Part shown: positions 22,930 to 33,169 of the stretch, piece after piece
How the letters are laid out: each line of letters opens with the position of its first letter
Numbering within the stretch: position 1 is the first letter of the stretch
Assembly (NCBI RefSeq): GCF_000471905.2
Contig: NW_006500104.1
Coordinates: 3,690,252-3,754,251, forward strand
Direction: 5' to 3'
Length of the DNA stretch: 64,000 nt
Source: Amborella trichopoda
Taxonomy: Eukaryota; Streptophyta; Magnoliopsida; Amborellales; Amborellaceae
Made by a program: the position numbers and the translations under genes
Notes under the pieces: model-generated
Told to the model about the DNA's origin: nothing
What the model saw: only the letters and a program-made list of their open reading frames with translations
The model's database searches: none

Positions 22930-24400
22930 AGGATGAGCTTTCATCTTTATTTTTAGAATAATGAATATGCTAAAAAAACATATCTGGATATCCAATGTCT
23001 TTTGTTCACAGGTTCATAGCATCTATATTCTTTTTGGTGATCACGATAATGCAAAAAACAACATTTTATGGTTTTGGGATAGAACTTGTCTCTCTCTCTC
23101 TCTCAATAGAGGGTACCAATACAAAATAAATACAACCAATTCACACAAAAGGGAATAGTGAGGTCGTTGAGTGGACATTTTCTCATAGGGTGACTGTTAA
23201 GATAAAACAGAGGATGGCATAATGTTGACGAGATAAATTGTTCTACAAACAACTTCTGCCCAAAAATCTTTGGGGACAATTGTGGATAGAGTAAGTGCTC
23301 TTGTGGTTTCTAATATATGGGTTTATGCTCTGCAACATAATTGTGTTCTAGAGTGTAAGGACATGACTATTGGTACTGAATGTTTTTGTTAGAGAAGAAG
23401 TTTTTAAGCAACCCACTAATTTATTCCCCTTGTGAGCATAGGGCATTAATTTGGTGAAAAATACAAGGAAAATGGGACTATTTAAAGGTACTTAAAATTG
23501 AATAAAAATTCTATAGAGTTTTGAAAGGTACAAGGAAAATGGGTGAGTCTTATTGATGAAGGTGAGTCTACAAGATGAAATACAAGGCAGATGGGACTAT
23601 TGAAAAGAACTTAAAATTGACTCAAATTTCCATAATGTTTTGTGAGATTATTCATGCAAAAACTCTATATATATCCAATGAGATCATCAATGAAGGTTAA
23701 AAAATATCGAGGTTCACCATTTTATATAATAGGTGTAGGTCCCCACACATTAGAATTTACAAGGTCAAGTATATAGGATGAAACAAAACTACTGTGGGAG
23801 AAGTGTAAAGAATGAAAATTTTACAAGTTCACAACTTTCAAAATGGTTGTTATCCATAAAAATTTTATTTTCAACGGTACCAAGAACATCACAAGATAAT
23901 ACATGTTGTAACCGAGAAGGATAAAAGTGATTAAGGTGTTGATGCCACAAATATATGTCATCAACAATAGCCAAAACACAGACATAAGAAGTTGGCATAT
24001 GAAGGTAGTCCAAGTAGTATAGATTTCCATCTTTATGTCCAATCCTAATCAGCTTCCCTAACTACCAAACTATGCATAGCAACTAGATGGAGAAAAAATA
24101 ACATTACAATTTGATCGAGTAATCTGACCAATAGAGAGTAAATTGATGGCAATTGAGTGAATATCGCAAGCATCATAAACACTAAGTTAACTAGTCAGAA
24201 ATAAGGGATATAGAGCGAGATTTTTAAACTTTCATAATGGTTCCATCAGCAACATAGATAGTATTAGAAAAAGACTTACATTCAACCAATATGAACTCAT
24301 TAACTGTCATATGATGAGAGGCTCATGAATCTATCATGAATCTATCAAGAAAGAACTCATTAACTGAGAAGGTTGTTTTGTGTTTAGAGGTCTGGCGAGA
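22930..24400 (-). pseudogene. copia protease and integrase remnant
   Basis: From right to left: a decayed protease tail (SIAINLLSIGQI, NCNVIFSPSSCYA; about 24080-24170); the GAG_pre-integrase block with LYYLDYLH, LWHQHLNHFYPSRLQHVLS and DVLGTVENK (23880-24030); then a poor integrase core. The last part keeps VAEHKPIY, LSPKIFGQKLFVEQFIST-like and a final HHYRDHQKEYRCYEP-like block (22960-23350). Metal-binding His residues are partly retained. The catalytic core is unreadable. Confidence 0.75.
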
Positions 24401-24699
24401 CTGCGGAAGTATAGACTATAATTGTTCCAGTGTAAGTATTACCACAGACAGAGCAATACTAGTAGCATGATCTGCAACTTGTGTTGGGGTGCAATTGTTC
24501 AATGATTGACTTGTTTCAGCAGCATTAGTATGTTTTTCTTCTTATTTGGGCATTGAACTTCATGTGTCTGAGTTCCTTAAAGTAATTGCATGTGAGAGAT
24601 AACATATTCATTTTTGATGGACATAGGAGAAATTATACGATTGCCATTTAGCCTCATTCTATTATTGAGGACAAGTTATAACAAAGACTACTTCTCCCT

Positions 24700-25190
24700 C
24701 AAAAGTTGAACTAACTCACTTAATTTTAGTTTCTTCTGTAATTAACTCAGAGGGGGCTAGAGTTAGAGTAGAGAGGGAGCTTCTATATAATATGGTATTT
24801 CCAACACTTTCAAATTCGAAACAAAATGCTCTAAAAATTCAATAACTTGAAATTCATTTCATGATTTGTATTAGGGCCATCTTTAATCATTGATTCAAAG
24901 AGGGCTAGAGCATCCCAGAGCATCTTCATGGATAAATAGAAATCCTGGATAGATTAATCACCTTGCTTGAGAGAGCGAAGTTCCTATACGAACTTATATT
25001 TTCATGCCTCATAGGTATGATGATAAATTTCCTCAAGAAAGATCCATGCTTTTTGAGAAGTTTCGAAATTGCTTAGACTGATCCCTATATTACTCTTTGA
25101 TGACCCCATCAGCCATACTATAATTCTAGCAATATTTATTCCCAACTCCTACGGTTTCGATGTTTCTGTACTAGCATCTTCGACTTACAC
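24700..25190 (-). pseudogene. copia Gag (UBN2-type) remnant
   Basis: Minus-strand pieces include SIKSLSNFETSQKAWIFLEE (about 25050), KFVQELRSLKQGD-stop-SIQDFY and LSMKMLWDALALFESM (about 24900-24990). These match the copia Gag core (AKEMWDxLxxxY...ELxxLKQGDxSVxDYxxxxxxLWDEL). Several stops. Confidence 0.75.
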
Positions 25191-25240
25191 AGCTTAGGCC
25201 TTTAAGATTCGATAAAGAATGACATTGCTCCAATATTTTC

Positions 25241-25611
25241 TTTTTCCTTTTAAACGCTTTACTTAGTTAAAGTGAGGAACTTCCTCTCGCTACTGTGCCA
25301 TCAATTACGCATTATGTTATTGTTACTATATGTCTTCGCACTTGGAAAAGTAACATTTCATAGCCTGAAATCAAGCTTACACTCGGTTTTAAGCCCAAGT
25401 AGGAGGCTAACTCCGCCAAGTCGGGCCTCCTAATCCAACTAAGTCTTCTAAGAGAAGTACATAAAATTCAAAGATACAGGTCAAACTCACCTCGATTTCC
25501 AAATGAAAAGTGTTTTATGCATCATACCCAATGGCGCCCGAATCTCGACTCTGAGTGTAATCTCAATATCCATTGAAGAAAAGTAGTGCATGCGCCTTGA
25601 CACAAAAAAAC

Positions 25612-25647
<36 letters not shown>

Positions 25648-25763
25648 GAAGTGAGTACGACAGTAGAAGTCGACAACAACTACTATTACTACGACGAAAC
25701 TAAAATTAAGTTAACGTAAACGTAACCGTAAACCCTTAAAAACCCTTTTAAACCTTTTACGTA
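25241..25763. other. no gene; includes (GA)n microsatellite
   Basis: Lies between the copia Gag start and the assembly gap. A pure (AG)15 tract occupies 25615-25644. The end (25710-25763) has degenerate aaaccctt/aaaccttt motifs. Confidence 0.5.
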
Positions 25764-25783
25764 NNNNNNNNNNNNNNNNNNNN
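25764..25783. other. assembly gap, 20 N
   Basis: Run of 20 unknown bases between a degenerate cgtaaaccctt tract and an (ACGTA)n array. It probably marks an unresolved simple repeat of unknown true length. Confidence 0.98.
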
Positions 25784-25829
25784 ACGTAACGTAACGTAAC
25801 GTAACGTAACGTAACGTAACGTAACGAAC
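25784..25829. repeat. (ACGTA)n pentanucleotide microsatellite
   Basis: About nine acgta units directly after the gap, decaying to acga and then gaa units up to 25865. Confidence 0.95.
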
Positions 25830-25861
25830 GTAACGAACGAACGAACGAAGAACGAAGAAGA

Positions 25862-25863
<2 letters not shown>

Positions 25864-25901
<38 letters not shown>
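25864..25901. repeat. (GA)n microsatellite
   Basis: Near-perfect GA tract that continues the compound repeat beginning at the gap. Confidence 0.95.
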
Positions 25902-25903
<2 letters not shown>

Positions 25904-26126
25904 AGTGATCGACATGGAATGCAACAATACATTATCCAGCAAAATAATTTGAAACTAAGGCCAAAACCCTTAAAACTTTTCATCGACCAACAGCACAGAA
26001 ATCAGCTACACACGTCCAATTTCTTACCAAAATCATCTTTTAACCCTAACGACACAAAATCCATCGTAGTTGGTTCTCAACTTCCATTGAAGTCTGGATA
26101 ACATCATTAAATATGAGGCTCTCTTA

Positions 26127-26593
26127 TGTTGAAAATGATGCAAAAATTTAGGACGTGATGCAAAAATTAAGGAAGTGTGAACTGTGTCAAATGTAGTTAT
26201 GACTTATGGGTATCTCTCTATGTTAGTGGGTGTTAGTGGGTAGTTATTTATGGGGAGTTATCTAATCATGTAGGTTTGTTGGGAGTTATCAAGTCACGTA
26301 GGTTTTATGGGTATTATCTAATCACGTAAGTTTGTGGTAGTTTGAGTAGTGGGTAGTTTCAAAAGTGTTATAATGCCTATGGATAGGCACCATGTAATGG
26401 GATAATTGTAACCTGTAGATGTAACGTGGATGTAACTTGTATGTAACCTGTGGATGTAACCTGTGAAATGAGATATCAGTGATAAACCTTGAGAGTTTTT
26501 TATTCTCTCTCCAAGAAAAGAGTGTTTACTTCTTTGGTAAAAGAAACCAAATGCTGTAAAAGCACTCACGTATCTTTTCAAAAAATACCAATA
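26127..26593 (+). repeat. LTR 1 of the tandem array
   Basis: Starts tgttgaaaatgatgcaaaaa, ends taccaata; primer site tggtatcaaccc at 26595. It has agttatctaatca-type internal repeats, a gcctatggatagg motif and gatgtaac repeats that are shared with LTRs 2 and 3. Confidence 0.85.
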
Positions 26594-26846
26594 GTGGTAT
26601 CAACCCTTATCCAAAAAATTCCAACATGGTGTCAAAGTGTATGTAAAATTCAACATGGTATTAGAGCCAAAGTTATGAAAAATGGATAGGCATTGGAGAT
26701 TGTCAAAGAAAGAGATAAGGAGATCACAGGTTGCCATAGAGACAGTCGTTGGTGTGGAAATTTAGGACCAGTAGGTCAGAGACAAAACTCAAGGGAAAGG
26801 TGATAGAAATTTAAATCTCTTGATTTATTTTCCTGCTATATTCTAT

Positions 26847-26965
26847 ATGGCACAACCTAGTTGTCCAAATATTTTTCAGCTATTGATTACAATTATCAAA
26901 GGTGGATTTTATGAGCATTGGAAAAATTAAAATGAAAACAATGTTTGGGTCTTGCTAAAAAAAAA
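26847..26965 (+). pseudogene. Gag-like N-terminal fragment, internal region 1
   Basis: Starts ATG with MAQPSCPNIFQLLITIIKGG, then FYEHWK-stop-NEN. This resembles the start of copia Gag proteins (DUF4219-like: F-x-G-x-x-Y-x-x-W-x-x-K-M-K). It is interrupted by a stop and runs into poly-A-rich DNA. The same stretch occurs at 28906-29015 in internal region 2. Confidence 0.5.
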
Positions 26966-27360
26966 AAGAAAAACAGAGGTGATTTTGAAAAATAGAAAAA
27001 AAAAAAAAAAAAAGCAAAAAAAAGTTTGATTAAAATGTTAGGTGAATTGCAATGGAAAAAAAAGGAAAGAAAAAAAAATTTAAATGTGATGAAAATAATT
27101 GGAGAGCTATTGATGTCATATTTTTGAAAAAAATTTCCAAAATGAAATTTTAAAAAAAAAAATCTGAGAGGGGGACATGAGTAGTCCTCTTGGGAAATCC
27201 ATGACTAGTGTAGGCCATGGAAAAATGATTTTTGAAAACGGAAAATAGGATACTACAATCCTAGTTTGTCATGCCATGGAACGGCATAATGAGAAATCCA
27301 TGTCTAGTGTAGGCATAGGAAAAATGATTTTTTTGAAAAAAGAAACTAAGACATTACAGT

Positions 27361-27545
27361 CCTAGTTTGTCATGCTATGGAAAGGCATGATGATGCCATG
27401 AAAAGGCATGATGATGCCATGGAAAGGCATGATGATACATGAAAAGGCATGATGATGCCATGAAAAGGAATGATGATGCCATGAAAAAGCATGATGATGC
27501 CATGAAAAGACATGAGGGTACCTAATAAGAAGGCATAAAAAAGAA
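27361..27545. repeat. minisatellite, about 22-bp unit, 7 copies
   Basis: Units of gcatgatgatgccatgaaaa with small variation. Fewer copies occur at the corresponding place in internal region 2 (29455-29600), and related units in the minus element at 46620-47000. The minus-strand open stretch with repeated HHAFSW is a by-product of the unit. Confidence 0.85.
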
Positions 27546-27729
27546 ATTGTGTTCAAAAAAGTAGGACACCACAGTCCTAATTTTTCATGTCATGAAAAGG
27601 CATGATGATGCCATAAGAAGGCATAAAAATGAAATGTGTTTTTGAAAAACAAAAAACAAAAAAGGAGGACATAGTGCAACATAATTGCTGCAATTTGTTT
27701 TTGTAGAAAAAACATCAAGAAATATGGAA

Positions 27730-27938
27730 ATTCCTACTCCCAAAGGAAAGTTGAATGACTTTTGTCGAAAGCAAAAAAATAAAAAAAAAAATTTACAAAA
27801 TTATCAAGGGGGGACTTGACCATAGCCCTATTTTTATCTGTGAGGTAGTAGTCGAAGGAAAAGAATTTTCAAGATCCTATATGGATACAAAAAAAAGAAG
27901 CTGAATATAGTGCAACCTATTTTGCCATATCGCATTTG
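27730..27938 (+). pseudogene. dsRNA-binding-motif-like cargo, internal region 1
   Basis: Read across two frame changes, the plus strand gives IPTPKGKLNDFCRKQK (helix 1), IYKIIKGGLDHSPIFI and EVVVEGKEFSRSY (strands 1-3), then DTKKEAEYSATYFAISHL (helix 2). This is the dsRBM pattern (Pfam PF00035): L-N-x-x-C-x-K...P-x-Y...G-P-D-H-x-x-x-F...V-x-V-x-G-K...K-K-x-A-E-x-x-A-x-x-x-A-x-x-x-L. The segment is about 70 residues, the size of one motif, and is followed by an acidic/basic helical stretch (to about 28060: DDEEEKMKIAREEEICEMKK) that could form a coiled coil. A stop and a frameshift break it. The same cargo is in internal region 2. In host proteins such motifs bind RNA duplexes, for example in small-RNA processing. 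Whether the element acquired it from a host gene is inference. Confidence 0.7.
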
Positions 27939-28150
27939 ACGAAAATGAAAGAAGTTAAAATTAAAGATGACGAAGAAGAGAAGATGAAGATTGCAAGGGA
28001 AGAAGAAATTTGTGAAATGAAGAAGCATATTGAAAGCTTGAAGCCCAGATTTCTACATTAAAGGAGGACAATGTAAACCTTCGTAATTTTATTGAAAATC
28101 TTATACACAAAATTTAAAAGAAAAAGAGGAAATTTTACATCAAGGTGGAA

Positions 28151-28622
28151 TGTTGAAAATGATGCAAAAATTTAGGATGTGATGTAAAAATTAAGGACAT
28201 GTGGTCCGCGTCTAATGTAGTTATATATTATGGGTATCCCCCCATCTATCTTAGTGGGTGTTAGTAGGTAGTTATTTATGGAGAGTTATTCAATCATGTA
28301 GGTTTTTGGAGAGTTATCTAATCATGTAGGTTTTGTGGGTAGTTATCTAATAACGTAGGTTTGTGGTAGTTTGAGTGTGGGTAGTTTCAAAACTGTTGTA
28401 AACGCCTATATATAGGGACCATGTAATGGGATACTTGTAACATGTAGATGTAATGGCGATGTAACTTGTGCAAAACATGTGAATGTAACCTATGAAATGA
28501 GATATTAGTGATAAACCTTGTGAGTTTGTGATTCACTGTCTAAGAAACGAGTGTGTACTCTTTTCTAAAAGAAACTAAATATTGTAGAAGCACCCACGCA
28601 TCTTGTCAAAAAAATATCAACA
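28151..28622 (+). repeat. LTR 2 of the tandem array
   Basis: Starts tgttgaaaatgatgc and ends atatcaaca, giving perfect TGTTGA/TCAACA termini. Primer site tggtatcagctc at 28624-28635 (initiator tRNA-Met type). A catatatagggaccatg motif near 28400 may hold a TATA box. Confidence 0.88.
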
Positions 28623-28905
28623 GTGGTATCAGCTCGTATACGAAAAATTCCAACATGGTATATAAAATTTCAATATGATATCAGTGCCCATGTTGTGAAA
28701 AAGCGATAATCATTGGAGAGCCCATGTTGTCAAAAAGATAGCTGATGGAAATCACTAGTTAGTATAAGAAAGAGAAAAGGAGATCACAGGTTGTCCAAGA
28801 GACAATCATTGGTGTGAAAATTTAGGACCAGCAGGTCAGAGACAAAACTCAAGGGAAGGGTGATAGAAATTTAAATCTCTTTATTTAATTTCCTGCTTTA
28901 TTCCA

Positions 28906-29015
28906 TATGGCACGATCTAGTAGTCCAAATATTTTTCAATTATTGATTACAATTTTCAAAGGTGATTTTTATGAGCATTGAAAATTAAAATGAAAACATT
29001 GTTTGGGTCTTGGTA
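28906..29015 (+). pseudogene. Gag-like N-terminal fragment, internal region 2
   Basis: Counterpart of 26847-26965: ATG followed by a start with NIFQLLITIFKGDFYEHWK-like residues and then KMKTLFGSW after a frameshift. Short and broken. Confidence 0.5.
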
Positions 29016-29766
29016 AAAAAAAAAAAATGATGATTCTGAAATCTAAAAAATTGAAAAAAAAAAAAAAATTGATTAAAATGTTAGGTGAATTGCAATGAAA
29101 AAAAAGGAAAGAAAATAAAATTAAATGTGATGTTCTTGGAAAAAGTAGATGGAGATTTTTAAAAAAAGGGGAAACAAAATTGGAGAGCTATTGATGTCAA
29201 ATTGTTTGGAAAAGTTTTCAAAAATGAGATTTAAAAAAACATTTCTGAATGGGGGAAATGAGTAGTCTTTATGGGAAATCCATGACTAGTGTAGGCCATG
29301 GAAAAATGATTTTTGAAAACGAAAAATAGGATACCGCAGTCCTAGTTTGTCATGCCATAAAAAGACATGATTGCAAATCCATGCGAAGAGTAGTAGGCAT
29401 AGAAAAAATGCTTTTTCTGAAAAGGAAAAATAGGACATTACTGTCTTAGTTTGTCATGTCGTAGAAAGGTATGATGATGTCATGAAAAAGCATGAGGGTA
29501 CCTAATGAGAAAGCATAAAAAAGACATTGTGTTTGAAAAAACAGAACACTACAATCCTAGTTTCTCATGTCATGAAAGGCCTTGATGATGCCATGAGAAG
29601 GCATAAAAACAAAATGTGTTTTTGAAAAAAAAAAGGAGGACCGCAGTCTTATGCCATGAGAAGGCATAAAAAACATGGTAGAAAAATGTCAAAAAAAACA
29701 AGGAGTTAAAAAAAAAACTAATTACTGCAATTTGTTTTTGTAGAAAAGACGTCAAGAAATATCGTA

Positions 29767-29973
29767 ATTGCTACTCCAAAAAGCAAGTTGAATGAATTTT
29801 GTCAAAAGCCAAAAAATTAAAAAACCAATTTACAAAATTATCGAGGGCGCACCCGACCATAGCCCTATTTTTATCTATAAGGTAGAAATCGGAGGAAAAG
29901 AATTTTCAAGATCCTATATAGATACGAAAAAGAAGCCGAACATAGAGAAACATATTTTGTCATTTTGCAATTG
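29767..29973 (+). pseudogene. dsRNA-binding-motif-like cargo, internal region 2
   Basis: Second copy of the cargo. A 60-codon open frame at 29792-29974 holds PIYKIIEGAPDHSPIFIYK followed by VEIGGKEFSRSYIDTKKK, which is strands 1-3 and the KKxAE loop of a dsRBM. Helix 1 (TPKSKLNEFCQKPK) is in another frame, and helix 2 (EAEHRETYFVILQL) is one frame off as well. The coiled-coil-like tail (KMKIAREEEICEMKKHIENL) follows to about 30090. Compared with copy 1, the GPDH tetrad is read here as APDH and there as GLDH, so the ancestral GPDH can be inferred. Not translatable as a whole. Confidence 0.7.
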
Positions 29974-30178
29974 ACAAAATGAAAGAAGTTGTTGAAATTA
30001 AATATGAGGAAGAAGAAAAGATGAAGATTGCAAGGGAAGAAGAAATTTGTGAAATGAAAAAGCATATTGAAAATCTTGAAGCCCAAATAAATAAGGAAAT
30101 TAAAAACCATCTTAATTTCATTTAAAATCATGTGCACAAAATTTAAAAGAAAAAGAGGAAATTTTGCATTAACGGGAA

Positions 30179-30656
30179 TGTTGAAAATGATGCAAAAATT
30201 TAGGATGTGATGCCAAAATTAAGGACGTGTGGTTCGTGTCTAATGTAGTTATGAGTTATAGGGCTCTATGTTAGTGGGTCAGTGAGTAGTTATTTTATGA
30301 GGAGTTATCTAATTACATAGATTTGCAAAAGTTATCTACTTACATAGATTTGCAGGAGTTATCTAATCATGTAGGTTTTATGGGTAGTTATCTAATAACG
30401 TAGGTTTGTAGTAGTTTGAGTAGTGGGTAGTTTCAAAACTGTTGTAAATGCCTATATATAGGCACCATGTAATGGAATAATTGTAACATGTAGATGTAAC
30501 TTGTGCGAAACCTATGGATGTAACCTATGAAATGAGATATCAATGATAAACCTTATGAGCATGTGATTCTCTCTCTAAAAAAAAAGTGTGTACTTCTTTG
30601 TTAAAGTAACCAAATACTGTAAAAGCACCCATGAATCTTTTCAAAAGATACCAACA
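30179..30656 (+). repeat. LTR 3 of the tandem array
   Basis: Starts tgttgaaaatgatgc and ends gataccaaca. It is followed by atggtatctacc and about 55 bp of the internal leader, showing that a third internal region once followed and is truncated near 30715. Confidence 0.85.
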
Positions 30657-30715
30657 ATGGTATCTACCTTCATCCAAAAAATTCCAACATGGTATTAAAG
30701 TGTATGTAAAATCTC

Positions 30716-31989
30716 AAGAGGTTTATCTTTAATGAAATTTGTGAACTCTACCTTCCTTTCTATCCTTTTAGTTGTAGCATTTGTCTTAAGAATACAAGAA
30801 ATCTTCTTTTTGTCTTTTTTGGAATCCGCTTGGATGCTTTAAAATGAATATTTAGGAAATTGCTTCTGCCAAGGTATGCGGCCCTTAGCCTCCGTGAGTA
30901 ACTGTACTTAGCTGAGTCATGCACACCCTTTTCAAAAAAAAAATGCAAAAATTATTTAATAATGAGAAATCTGAATACATCCAAAAAATAATAATAATAA
31001 GAAAAAATCAGGACAAGCATTTAGAGTTTATAAAAATTATTAGAAGGCTACAAAAGATGAGAAAAGCTACAAAAACTGGACTACTAAAATTTTGAAATGG
31101 ACTTGAATACTTCAGAAAATTACAAAAAAGGGGAAAATATGAAATATCCTAAACTATCCTAAACTATCAAAAAAATAAAATCTTTTCTTAGCAATGATCA
31201 TTTTTTATTTTTCAGATTTTTAATTTTTTTTAAAAAAATATTAGATGGTTTTTGTGGGGGCGAGTAGGGTGGCCCCAACACATATGAACACCAAATTACT
31301 CAGCCAAGTCCGAGAGGACTAGGCCGTCACAAAACACTTAATTTTTTTGGTGCATTTACGGTGAGGAATCCATCCTCCTTCAAAAATTAGGGTAAAATTA
31401 AAATATTCTACAGCCAAAGGCCTCGATTGAAGTAGAACTTTGAACTGAATTCCATTGCCATGGTTTTTCCTTCATTTTAAGGTTTAAAAAACCCAAAATA
31501 TAAAACTCTAGTCTCCCAGCAAAGCCCTGAAAATGGCCATGGAACCTTAGAAACACCAACTTTATTGAGCTACTATTCATTTGAGTCGAATGCCATGACC
31601 AATGCTTCTCCAACAATGTAAATTTTATAGATAGATCAACTCTAAAGATCTCACGCCAAATCCTTGATTTCCTTAATTTTTGTCGAGATGGGGCACATTT
31701 TCCACTCTGCAGGTTCACATTTTTCTCTCTTTTGCGTTCTTTAATGTGTGTGTGCGCGCGAGAAAGAGAGAGAGAGAGATGAAAAGTCTAATTTCTTGAG
31801 GTTATCATGCTTTCTTTCAAAAGCAATACATAACTAAGAAATTTCTAATCCTTAACACGCAGTGTAAGTTTAGGTTGCCACCACAACTGCATTGTAGACC
31901 CTCATTTTCAGTCACCCAACCCTGCTTTCTATGGAATTAGGATCGAAAGGTACTCTAAAACACTTACAAATCAATCTCCATTATAGGAA
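30716..31989. other. no gene seen
   Basis: AT-rich, with CT/GA and (GT)n tracts at 31745-31782. The 106-codon minus open stretch at 31398-31718 has a low-complexity look and no domain. At 31300-31340 the motif actcagccaagtccgagagg resembles the actcgaccgagt/gactcggccg motif at 38999-39038, perhaps remnants of one small transposon family. Confidence 0.4.
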
Positions 31990-32089
31990 GTACATTTGGT
32001 GCTCGTAGAAAGTTCGACTACCGTCAATTGAGACAAACATCGAACTATTTAATCGAACCTTGATTTGGGAAGCAAGTCATTAGGAGTAA

Positions 32090-32097
32090 TATAAAAG
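32090..32097 (+). promoter_or_regulatory. TATA box in the copia LTR
   Basis: tataaaag within the 5' LTR-like region, followed by a GA-rich transcribed leader. This is the expected place for the LTR promoter. The corresponding part of the 3' copy is missing. Confidence 0.45.
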
Positions 32098-32916
32098 CCC
32101 AATGTGAGGGAGTTAGGGTTTTGTAATAAATGTTTTTTTTTTTCAATAGATAGAGAAGATAAAGCAGAAGCCTCTTGGAGAGAAAACTATAACAGAGGAA
32201 AACTGAGAGACAAGAAGGAGAAGAGAGTAGCTGTGGGTTGATCTAGATCGTTATAGAGAGAAAAACCAAAGACAGATAAGACACCTCTGGAAGAAGAAGA
32301 AAAAGCAATATAGACTTGCAAACCAAGAGAAAGCTTACCTAATTGAAGAAGGTGTCTATGCCACCATATCTCTTGGAGCTCCATTATTATTAGTAAATTT
32401 TCACCCTATTTCTCTCGTGGTCTTTGCCTGAAAGAAGTGAACAATGCAAGTCCAGTTTCTAGTGCTTTTATTATTGGCTCATTTGCTTACTTGAAGGTTT
32501 TTTCCCACTCTTAACACACACAAAGGTAAGGGTTCCAGTACACGCATCAAGATATTTGCAAGAAGGCTCAAATGGATAAGCCCAACAATATTCTATCTAA
32601 CCTAGTTTTCCCTGCACCCTAAAACACTACTGGTCATCCCTATCATTATTTGCTTGTGAAGTGAGACCTCACGGTCATAGGAGGAGCAAGGAAGATATCC
32701 TAAGTAGGCTGATCTTTGTTATTATACTAAGCATAGTGTCTGGGATGTAATGTCGCTCAGAGACTGTCAATGAGTGGCCGCTTGAACATGTCATCACAGC
32801 CAACAACCATCTTAACCACCAATCAATACTTTTACTAATAGTGAACCATTTTGGCAACCGGTGACTAACTCTGAATATGGTGGCACACTTTGGCTACGGA
32901 GACGCCTAGACCACCA

Positions 32917-33092
32917 ATGACACCTTGACCACTAGTGGGGCCTTGACTGCTTGTGACACCTTGATCGCCTACGACACCTTGACCGCCGGTCACCTTGACT
33001 TCCCGTCATACACCCTGACCACTGTTGATACACCCTGACCACCAATGACCCTCCTTGACTGCCAGTGATGCACCTTGACTACCTATGAAGAC
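32917..33092. repeat. minisatellite, 18-22-bp unit, about 9 copies
   Basis: Units of the type ccttgaccaccaatgacaca (first and third bases of several positions vary). Lies in the leader, directly upstream of the copia Gag. Confidence 0.85.
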
Positions 33093-33169
33093 TCAACCAC
33101 AGGGAGAGGAAGAAATGGGGAAGAAATGGGTTGTGAAAGATTGTTGTGATTGTGGATTTAAGATTGATA

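Larger units (their letters stand above)
21800..25240 (-). mobile_element. decayed Ty1/copia retrotransposon
   Basis: On the minus strand gag, protease, GAG_pre-integrase, integrase and RVT_2 pieces follow in the canonical copia order, all broken by stops and frameshifts. Gag is near the right (5') end and RT at the left. RNase H is missing, so the 3' end is truncated near 21800. No LTR could be delimited. To the right lie simple repeats and the 20-N gap, which could hide the 5' LTR. Confidence 0.85.
26127..30715 (+). mobile_element. tandem array of a small non-autonomous copia-like LTR retrotransposon
   Basis: Three direct LTRs (26127-26593, 28151-28622, 30179-30656) separate two homologous internal regions of about 1.56 kb (26594-28150 and 28623-30178). 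A stub of a third internal region ends near 30715. LTRs begin TGTTGA, and the best-preserved one ends TCAACA. Each is followed by a TGGTATCA primer site for initiator tRNA-Met and preceded by a purine-rich tract (aaggtggaa, aacgggaa). The internal regions carry a short Gag-like start, a minisatellite and a dsRNA-binding-motif-like stretch. No protease, integrase or RT is present, so movement would need another element. The LTR-int-LTR-int-LTR form is a known product of unequal LTR recombination. A full single copy of a related element lies at 45979-47737. Confidence 0.85.

Noticed and set aside
25700-25765. aaaccctt-like motifs as possible interstitial telomere repeat
   Set aside because: Units are irregular (gtaaacccttaaaaacccttt) and do not form the plant CCCTAAA heptamer array.
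27361-27545. Regular short repeats considered as CRISPR-like
   Set aside because: No unique spacers between repeats, and the window is eukaryotic transposon DNA.
27362-27556. Open stretch with repeated HHAFSW on the minus strand
   Set aside because: It is the translation of a 22-bp minisatellite in a retrotransposon, without other coding signs.
31398-31718. 106-codon minus-strand open stretch
   Set aside because: The composition looks like translated noncoding repeat DNA and there is no domain.
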